From Xanthoparmelia taractica (Eukaryota > Ascomycota > Lecanoromycetes > Lecanorales > Parmeliaceae): a stretch of DNA of 40,312 bases. The notes under the pieces were generated by a model. That model made no database searches. It was not told the origin of the DNA and was given only the letters and a program-made list of their open reading frames with translations. Positions 33,950-40,312 of the stretch are shown here, in pieces (position 1 is the first letter of the stretch; each line of letters begins with the position of its first letter). Both the position numbers and the translations under genes were made by a program. The stretch covers positions 1 to 40,312 of the forward strand of contig JANQBS010000319.1 in assembly GCA_033085395.1 (NCBI GenBank), in the 5' to 3' direction.

Positions 33950-34472
33950 GATTGTAGAGCACTGAGTCACGGCTGCAAAGAGCAGTAGAAACGAGTCGAC
34001 AATACGAGGGGTGCAATCGATGAGAAGGTCGGAGAAATGATATTCACCTCCGACGCTAGATTATTTGAATTAGGGCTCAGCCCTCGCTGCCCTATCCCGT
34101 ACAAGGCTAATTGGGGTATGTTACAGAGTACTGTATATATATATATAGAGATAGTGTGGTGATTGCTGCACTACGGAGTACGGAAACGCGTGTGCGTAAC
34201 AACTTGATGAGGTTTGAGGAGGTAGACCTGTGGAGAATATGAGCGGTGTTCCCGCGCTGGCATTGCATGGGCGTGCAGTAGATAAAGGTTCATGGGGTTT
34301 TTGAAATAGAGAAAAGAAATCCAACATGTCCATGAACTTACAGTGACAAATCCGTTGCGTGCGTTCCTTGAGGATGACAACGAATCCGGCTTGACTATCT
34401 GCTTGCTCAAGACCATCACTTTTCCGCACGCAACCACTCTCCCCGCCACGATCTCGGAGTCTTATTCGATCG
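33950..34472. other. Intergenic gap with a TA microsatellite
   Basis: The gap lies between the start of the second STAND gene and the end of the DUF3176 pseudogene. A short (TA)n run lies at about 34134-34147. No gene is visible. Confidence 0.5.
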
Positions 34473-36668
34473 CTACTTCAACTTCACGAGACGGAGCTCA
34501 CCATCTGCACCCTCAGCCAGCCGGACCTCCATCTCTTGCGCCGCCGTCTCCATCTGCTTCCTATACACCGAGTGTCGATTTCCACCAGCACCTCTCACAA
34601 AACCATGGAACAGAACCGCAAGGCTGCTCGATTTCCACACGATGGTCTGATGTCTGCTGCTAGAGATATTAGGGGCGAGGAGGACCATACAGGAAGCAAG
34701 AACAAGCCGGACAGGGAGTTTGAGCCAAGGCTAGGTCACATGGACGTATCTTTGTGTGGTGTAGACGTTGCCGAGGGCGTCAGCGTCGGAAGCGGCCTCC
34801 GGGTAGAGGTTTCGGAGGGCGTCGGTGATACGATCGGCTAGATTGTTTATGAAACTATTGAGATCATCGGCGTGCCAGAGTGCTTGCGCAATGTTCGAAG
34901 AGAAGATCGTGAGGGTGAGGAGGTCATGTTTGGAGAAACCCATGCCAGGCACGTTGATGCCTTTTACGGTTGCATTGAACGCTGCTTCCAAGAGTGGACG
35001 AGTGGTAAGTTGCTCATTGGGCTGAGGTAGTAGCTATTACCTGCCCGAGCTCCTCCTTTGTTGGAGACAGTGTCGTAGGGTGAAAGATGAACATCAGATG
35101 TATCCAAAGCGGAGCGATTTGACCAAGTCCCAACAACAGTCCGATTGAGGACGCCATTTTGGATGGATGTGTTTAAAGTTTGAACACACCAGTATAATGC
35201 AAATTCTGTTGCGCTAGATATAACGCTATTACCTATAGCGCTTGTCGGGTCATTCTTTGTCGTTAAAAAGAATACGACCAAATCATAATATAGGATCAGC
35301 AACGCCTTGAAACCGTGTTTATCCGGGCGTTGGGGTCGTGTGGCCAGCGTCTTCGAGACTCGTAACCTCGTCGTGATCGATGCCAAAAGGGTTAGGTACC
35401 GAGGCAATGCTCTAACGCTCATATTAGTAGTCTTTCGGAAATTGCGAGACTGTGCCATGGCAGATGGGTAATCGTCCGGAATTTGTTCGTCAAGAGCGTT
35501 AAGATTGACATTTCTGGGAAGAGAGCAGGTGCAGTCAGTTCCGCTTGTCGTTTTGGTGATGGGGAGAACGTTGCACTTTTTGCTGACCTGTGCTGTCACA
35601 TCGCTACAGGTAGTGCAGAAGCCAAGGGTGTCTGATTGGTCAAACTTACAATTTCCAGTCGGGCAGTTGATATTGAGAGTCGAATTTGCAGTCCCCAGAC
35701 CGCGAAGGCTGCTATAAATCGCCGCTCGAAGAGATCTTGGTAGTGTGGATGCCAGTCTTCATCAGTCATCCTAATAATCAAGACTTAAAAGAAAGAAAAC
35801 ATACTTGGGTCACTATACGCAGACTCCAAAAACGAAGGTCCAGTTATATACCACCTAGTCACTTTTGTGAAGATTTGCTGCTTGTCAGCACTTGTAACGC
35901 TCGATACCGAAGTGTAGCTTAAGATTTACTTGGTGAAAGGATCCACTGCTAAAGCTGGCAGGACCATAAAGGCCCCTTCCGACCCCAGCACCGTCCTCCC
36001 ATCCCAGAAGCGGTAGAGCAGCTGGAAAGCTCCCAATGGGCCTCGGCTCGCTTCGTCAATGGTCTGGAAGTTTGCTAGGTTGCGGCTCTGCTTCCGGAAA
36101 AGAAGCCACTTTTCTTGACCAATAGATGCCGTCACCGCAAGGAGCACTGAAGTCTGTCCGATGTCAGTATACTTGTGCTTCAGAAGGATCCCGTTGTATA
36201 CAAGCTTGCAGCTAGGTTTTTGCCTTGGCTATTGCTGACAGTACATAAAGCATAGCATTAAGGGTAATGCCGTATCGCAAGACCTGCAGTGGTTTATTAT
36301 TATAGACCGCAAGCATGACGACGATAGCGACGGTAGACCCTAAACTCAAGAGGGCACCAGCGATTTCCCACAACCACCAATCATGGTACCACGGTCTTGT
36401 GTCGCAGTGCACTTGATGAGCTTGAACAGAGTCTTGAGTCTCATGACCTGGGATCAAATCCTCATGTTGACCTGAACTCCTTCGCGAGATTAGCGGCTCC
36501 GTTGTCCACTTGGTTGGCTGCCGCTCTTTGGTCTAACCCCGGGTGTTCAGATTCATGTGTAGAGATAGCGGCAGCAGCAGTATGCATCAGGCGTTCAGAC
36601 TCTACCGTCCGTCTTTCAATGCTAGATACTCTGGGTATACTAGATATACTATATACTTGTGACGCCAT
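34473..36668 (-). pseudogene. DUF3176 integral membrane protein gene, disrupted
   Basis: Family-like segments occur in order on the minus strand: WWLWEIAGALLSLGSTVAIV (helix 1), LNAMLYVLSAIAK, LLAVTASIGQEKWLLF, IDEASRGPLGAFQLLYRF, AVDPFT, STLNINCPTGNCKFDQSDTL, ATEFALYWCVQTLNTSIQNG, an extracellular end, then RYVHVT, P-W-L-K-L-P and VWKSSSLAVLFHG. Exons read as 36532-36224, 36153-35930, 35854-35805 and 35724-34473. The stretch that should be W in YVHVT-W-P-W is TAG at 34733-34731, and the same frame continues unbroken beyond it for the family's last helix and tail. A second break lies near 35018, where frame is lost by one base unless a weak 47-base intron is accepted. The intron at 36223-36154 would be GC-AG. 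The N-terminus from an ATG at 36668 needs either a 124-base intron or a frameshift. Members are fungal membrane proteins of unknown function. Confidence 0.75.
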
Positions 36669-37162
36669 TGGAACAGAAAATTAGTGAGGGAGAGATTTCT
36701 TGTGAAAGAGAAGGTTGCTGAAACACAGACGAGACCGCGATATTCCGTATTTGTGAAAAAGAAAAGAGGGAATTTAGAAGGCACAAGGTGTTTAGTTCAT
36801 GGACGTAGTGAGAGCTGAAACATGCGGGTGGGGGTGAGTACGAAACGTCGTCTTTACTTGCTAGCCAAGATGCTTGAGCGGAAGGAGCTTCTAGTTCGAT
36901 GTAAACCGTATCCTCGTTCTTATGGGGCTCGTTGCAAAAAACGCCAGTCACATTTAAATAGGTGTAACGGCAAAGGTGAGAAAGAGAAGTTGATAGTTGT
37001 TTTTACAAGTATACGTACACGTTACGCGATAACTAGATGCTAATGCAATACCGCTGTCCATCTCTGATAAAAATGACACGGCTGGTTATATGTCAATTCA
37101 ACCTAGGACTCCAGACCCGTTGTTGGCAAAAAGAGTCCAGCCTTTCGCTGCGAATTCTGTCA
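36669..37162. other. Intergenic gap
   Basis: No gene or repeat can be supported between the DUF3176 pseudogene and the stop of the DUF7924 gene. Confidence 0.45.
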
Positions 37163-38701
37163 CTACACTTGGGACCCTCGCCCTCGCTTCCGGGATCTCG
37201 GCTCTCCGGACACGGAGGAATTAGGTGTTGGCGGATTAGTGGCGGCAGGTTGGAGATTCCAAGAATCGACAATGGATTCTAGGGTGGCAAGGGCTTTACC
37301 GAGCTTGATCTGTCGAGGGCCTTTGGCGTCGTCGATGATGTTTTTGATCGTGTTGTTGCACCGTCGAATGTCATCTACCTCAAACGTTGAGTATGATCTG
37401 AGATAAGACATATAGAAATGCTGCGCCTGGGGATCGAGCCAGTGGAGGTAGACGATGGCCTGTCGATGAGACGCAACAACCGAGAAGGACACAGTATCCT
37501 GCATCAGGTCGACTTCAGTAAGGCCAGCCGCCTTAGCCTCCTTAAGAAACCATAGGACTGAGCTGACAGAATGCGATCCGCTGCCTGCAGCCTGCGCCTC
37601 CGCCGTGGTAAGCACTCCACCGGCGGACTCAGCCTTTAGCTCGAAAGAGAGTGATGGGAATGTATTGCGTTTTGCTGGTTGGGAGTACGGCCGTACCCTG
37701 AGATGATTGACGACATTGTTCTGTTTGACTGTCCAAGGAGACTTTGGGCCGCGCGGATAGGCAAGATAGGCATCGGGCTTGGGCGCCGAGAGTCTGTTAT
37801 CACATTCGGGGTTGTTTGGCATAGCGATAGTGTTCCATTGAGTATTGCCACCCTCTGCCAAGCCACCATACCCTAGTGGAAACATGGGTGTCCTGAGGAT
37901 TTTGTTTGTTGGACCTTCTGAGTTGTACGCAAGTTCCTCCGCCGTGTCCATGACCCCGAACACAGCTCCATCATCTAATTGCGGTGAGGACCGCTTTTGC
38001 AATATCCGCTCTTTCAATGCCTTAAGCTCTTGAGGTATCTTCCTTCCTGAAGGGTCCATAAAGATGCCGTGGCCGTAGAGCGTATCTATGTACGCAGCGT
38101 CCGAGGTACCGGGTGCCTTGCTACTCGAGGAGGTGGAAGGAGGTACAACACTTTCGGCATATTGTGATCGTTGCTGCGACATTCCTTGGAGCGCCGCCAC
38201 CGTTAGCCGGGCGCGTTTGTGTGTCGGTTCGATGGAATCAAGGGCGAAAGAGCCGCTCGCTGGCCGTTTAGGCCTGACGAGACCAAAGTGAGCTGGACAA
38301 CTCTGTGAACGTTCGAGCGCAGCGCGACCAGAGAGGGAGGAATGACTTGGTGGTGAATACGTATGAGAATTGGCTGGACAGGAACCGGAGCGAGGACAAG
38401 CAACTGCGTCGAGCCAAGCGCTCAATTGCGAGCTAGCCGGAAGCTGCTTGGTAGTAGGTCGGTACTGGTTGTCCAGAGGTCTGAGGAGTGACGACTTGAG
38501 CCTATTTCGCCAGTCTGGAGAGTCGCAAAGAGGGCTGGACTGTTTAGGATGCTCGTCTTGGGTCGAGTAGGGAGGAGTTGGCAACGAGTCTTGGGACAGG
38601 CGGGTGCGCTTGCTGGCGGGCTTGGAGTCAGGGTCAAGGTCATCAAGAGTGCGCTTGAGATGCCTCACTGGCGTCGGAGAGTGTACATGGTGAGAGCGCA
38701 T
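37163..38701 (-). CDS. DUF7924-type protein, nuclear-looking, possible nuclease-like fold
   Basis: A single exon of 512 aa starts at the ATG at 38701 (MRSHHVHSPTP). The N-terminal half is Ser/Pro-rich and disordered, with basic clusters that look like nuclear localisation signals (LKRTLDDLDPDSKPASKRTR and THKRARL). The C-terminal half matches, from memory, the fungal DUF7924 domain: YPRGPKSPWTVKQNN, then FPSLSFELKAESAGG with an E-x-K at 354-356, then TTAEAQAAGSGSHSVSSVLW, then a beta-rich part and a helical end (VDDIRRCNNTIKNIIDDAK). The strand-ELK-Gln-helix order is similar to PD-(D/E)XK nuclease-like folds, but an upstream catalytic Asp cannot be fixed by eye. The C-terminus is strongly basic (RSRKRGRGSQV). 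The reading frame is open upstream of this ATG, but that part does not look conserved. Function is unknown. Confidence 0.75.
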   Translation of the reverse strand: MRSHHVHSPTPVRHLKRTLDDLDPDSKPASKRTRLSQDSLPTPPYSTQDEHPKQSSPLCDSPDWRNRLKSSLLRPLDNQYRPTTKQLPASSQLSAWLDAVACPRSGSCPANSHTYSPPSHSSLSGRAALERSQSCPAHFGLVRPKRPASGSFALDSIEPTHKRARLTVAALQGMSQQRSQYAESVVPPSTSSSSKAPGTSDAAYIDTLYGHGIFMDPSGRKIPQELKALKERILQKRSSPQLDDGAVFGVMDTAEELAYNSEGPTNKILRTPMFPLGYGGLAEGGNTQWNTIAMPNNPECDNRLSAPKPDAYLAYPRGPKSPWTVKQNNVVNHLRVRPYSQPAKRNTFPSLSFELKAESAGGVLTTAEAQAAGSGSHSVSSVLWFLKEAKAAGLTEVDLMQDTVSFSVVASHRQAIVYLHWLDPQAQHFYMSYLRSYSTFEVDDIRRCNNTIKNIIDDAKGPRQIKLGKALATLESIVDSWNLQPAATNPPTPNSSVSGEPRSRKRGRGSQV

Positions 38702-39851
38702 AGTGTTCGAAGACGAAGGACGGGGGTGAGCTGTAGATGTATTTTGTAGATGGCAGTAGTTGAGTTGAGCGCGCGGCAAGTGATTCTTGAGCCCCACCTC
38801 TAGCGGGTTTCACGGCGAATGGCTTCTGCGGGAAATGATTGGTTGAGAGGCTTTGTCAGCGTGCCTCGAAAGCAGAACTGTAGAAGTAAGCAAAGAAGAT
38901 TACTGTTGTATCTCGTCCGCACTCCTGAGCCAATGATAGAAAGCGCAGTAGGGGTTGCAAGTACTTTATCATCGCATTCTCTCTATCGACTAACGCATTT
39001 CAACGTCTTCTCGTTGGTTTGGCTTCTCTCCGTACTTTACAGGGAAGGATACTTCTATCGCGGCCCGTTTTCATTCCGGCAGCTAGTGTAAGAATAGACG
39101 CTGCCTATAGCCTTGCTCCTTGCGTACTGCTGCAGTGAGAGCAGGACTGGCTCCTCTCGAGGCAGACTTCTAAGGCATAAATTCACCAGATGGCCAGGGC
39201 TTTGGTGACTCCGAACATAAGCAGGAGAATGATGTACTTAATGACCACTGATGAGCGATGGATATTCTTGGCCATGCACGTAACGTGTCTCTGAATGCTC
39301 CATCCACAGTCTCCGAGGCAGATCTACATCACAATTTCTTAAGCCACCCTTGGGTGGTTTGGGAGGTAGCCGGCTATTGCGACGTCAGGCTAGCAGGACT
39401 AACTTGCTGACTGCAGCTGCGGTACGCTAAATGTGTTGGCAGATGCCTGTTTTTCAATTATTATTCCTTCTCTCATCCTATGTACCTACGGTCATCGCAC
39501 ACGTTGAATCACATCTAGGGATCCTGCTGCAATGCCTGCTATGCAACCATGGTCTGATACTGATCGACAGAGCGCTGCATGCGAATTTCAGCCTGATCTG
39601 TAACGAGGCTACCCCTAACACCATGCAACCCTAAGCAAACTTGCATGCAACATCTTCTTTCCCGCTGCTCACTTCCACTACTACATTATCCGTTCCCGAA
39701 TCTAGACTGTTATGAATTGCTTAACGGAACGCACCATTTTATCGTGTATCATCCTTATCAGTATTTGACTTCAACACAAGGCTCCAGTCGAGGCAAGAAA
39801 TTCTTGGAAGTCGCTACCTTCCGTACCCGCTAATCCGCTTGCTTTCGAAAA
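38702..39851. other. Intergenic gap
   Basis: No gene is supported. A frame at 39431-39634 begins with a hydrophobic run like a signal peptide (MPVFQLLFLLSSYVPTVIA) and has three Cys, but its remainder lacks protein character. Confidence 0.4.
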
Positions 39852-40312
39852 ATGGCAATGCACATAGAAACATCCGATGCTTGGATCAGAGCTCGAAATT
39901 GTTATGTCGAAGACCTCAACGAAAAAGAACAGCAGATGTACTTCAGAGCATCACCAGAGTCCCTCTTGGACGATGCTAGTACGGCAGAGAAAAATCACGG
40001 CGCAAATAGCACCACTCGTAGAGTGATGGACAAGCTTCAACCTTTCGTTGCCGCCATCGTACAGTATGGCGATGCCATCGATGTTTATTCGAACACTTAT
40101 TCCCTTGCCCTCGGTCCGATTTGGGGTAGCATTAAGGTCCTACTTCACGTAGGTATTCAAGGGTCTTAGCTCTGTTCTACGGTACTGATTATAAAGTTGG
40201 ATAGATCGCAGGTGAATTCGGCAAATACTTTGACAAGCTCGAATAGTGGGACTATGGGTTAGTGTGTCTCATGATCCAGCCCCTGTTCCAGATGCATGCG
40301 CACATGCGGGGA
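39852..40312 (+). CDS. N-terminal part of a STAND-like protein (DUF7708 type), cut by the window edge
   Basis: The ATG at 39852 opens a frame of about 100 codons that resembles the N-terminal DUF7708-type region found before NACHT domains in fungal STAND proteins: SDAWIRARNCYVEDLNEKEQ, then DKLQPFVAAIVQYGDAIDVY and GPIWGSIKVLLHV. A likely intron runs from 40153 (GTATTC) to 40211 (TCGCAG) and joins in phase to GEFGKYFDKLE. The spliced frame then hits TAG at once, whereas family members continue from this point. Either the gene is broken here or there is a further splice choice I cannot settle with the remaining 70 bases. No NACHT region is inside the window. Confidence 0.55.

Noticed and set aside
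34343..34663. Plus-strand frame of 106 codons over the end of the DUF3176 pseudogene
   Set aside because: It is antisense to a clear family match and has low-complexity His/Pro/Ser composition.
39431..39634. Possible small secreted protein
   Set aside because: The N-terminus is hydrophobic like a signal peptide, but the mature part is short, hydrophobic and without a convincing cysteine pattern.

Overview
The window looks like nuclear DNA of a filamentous ascomycete (Pezizomycotina); I cannot name the species or order. The grounds are short GT-AG introns of about 48-125 bases with CTRAC-type branch sites, a long AT-rich block of the kind left by repeat-induced point mutation (RIP), and families typical of these fungi: HeLo-like/NACHT/ankyrin STAND proteins, a Pth11-type seven-helix receptor, DUF3176 and DUF7924 proteins, a family-31 glycosyltransferase and small catalase-like peroxidases. 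Gene models were built by hand from splice signals, frame and family resemblance. No search was run.

Layout. 1-2830 is an AT-rich, gene-free, RIP-like block with small tandem repeats. 3302-4243 is a single-pass Ser/Thr-rich membrane protein with one intron. 5371-6981 is a nine-exon Pth11-type receptor. 6982-10199 holds no gene I can support. 10200-11267 (-) is a GT31 galactosyltransferase-like Golgi enzyme. 11268-13881 is mostly empty. 13882-14530 (-) is a decayed short-chain dehydrogenase. 15431-21487 is a four-exon STAND/NLR protein of about 1,948 aa (HeLo-like, NACHT, winged helix, long ankyrin array). 22826-23080 encodes a small cysteine-containing secreted protein. 24533-25021 (-) is an NTF2/SnoaL-like protein, and a 97-bp foldback element lies just upstream of it. 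26257-27257 (-) is a catalase-like peroxidase, divergent from a five-exon metallo-beta-lactamase-fold gene at 27765-28907. 30551-33949 (-) is a second STAND protein (about 991 aa) with a repeat-filled intron and a disordered tail. 34473-36668 (-) is a broken DUF3176 membrane-protein gene. 37163-38701 (-) is a nuclear-looking DUF7924 protein. 39852 to the right edge is the N-terminal part of a third STAND-like gene (DUF7708 type), probably broken.

How it fits together. Three STAND-related loci within 25 kb, decayed genes and a RIP-like block suggest a fast-changing accessory region. The two complete STAND proteins have the architecture of fungal NLRs, the class involved in non-self recognition and regulated cell death: a HeLo-like N-terminal domain as presumed membrane-acting executioner, a NACHT switch and an ankyrin sensor. 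They share an intron at the same codon and phase, so they appear to be related by descent. A receptor, a cell-surface protein, a secreted small protein and an oxidant-handling pair lie close by. That they work as one system is inference only.
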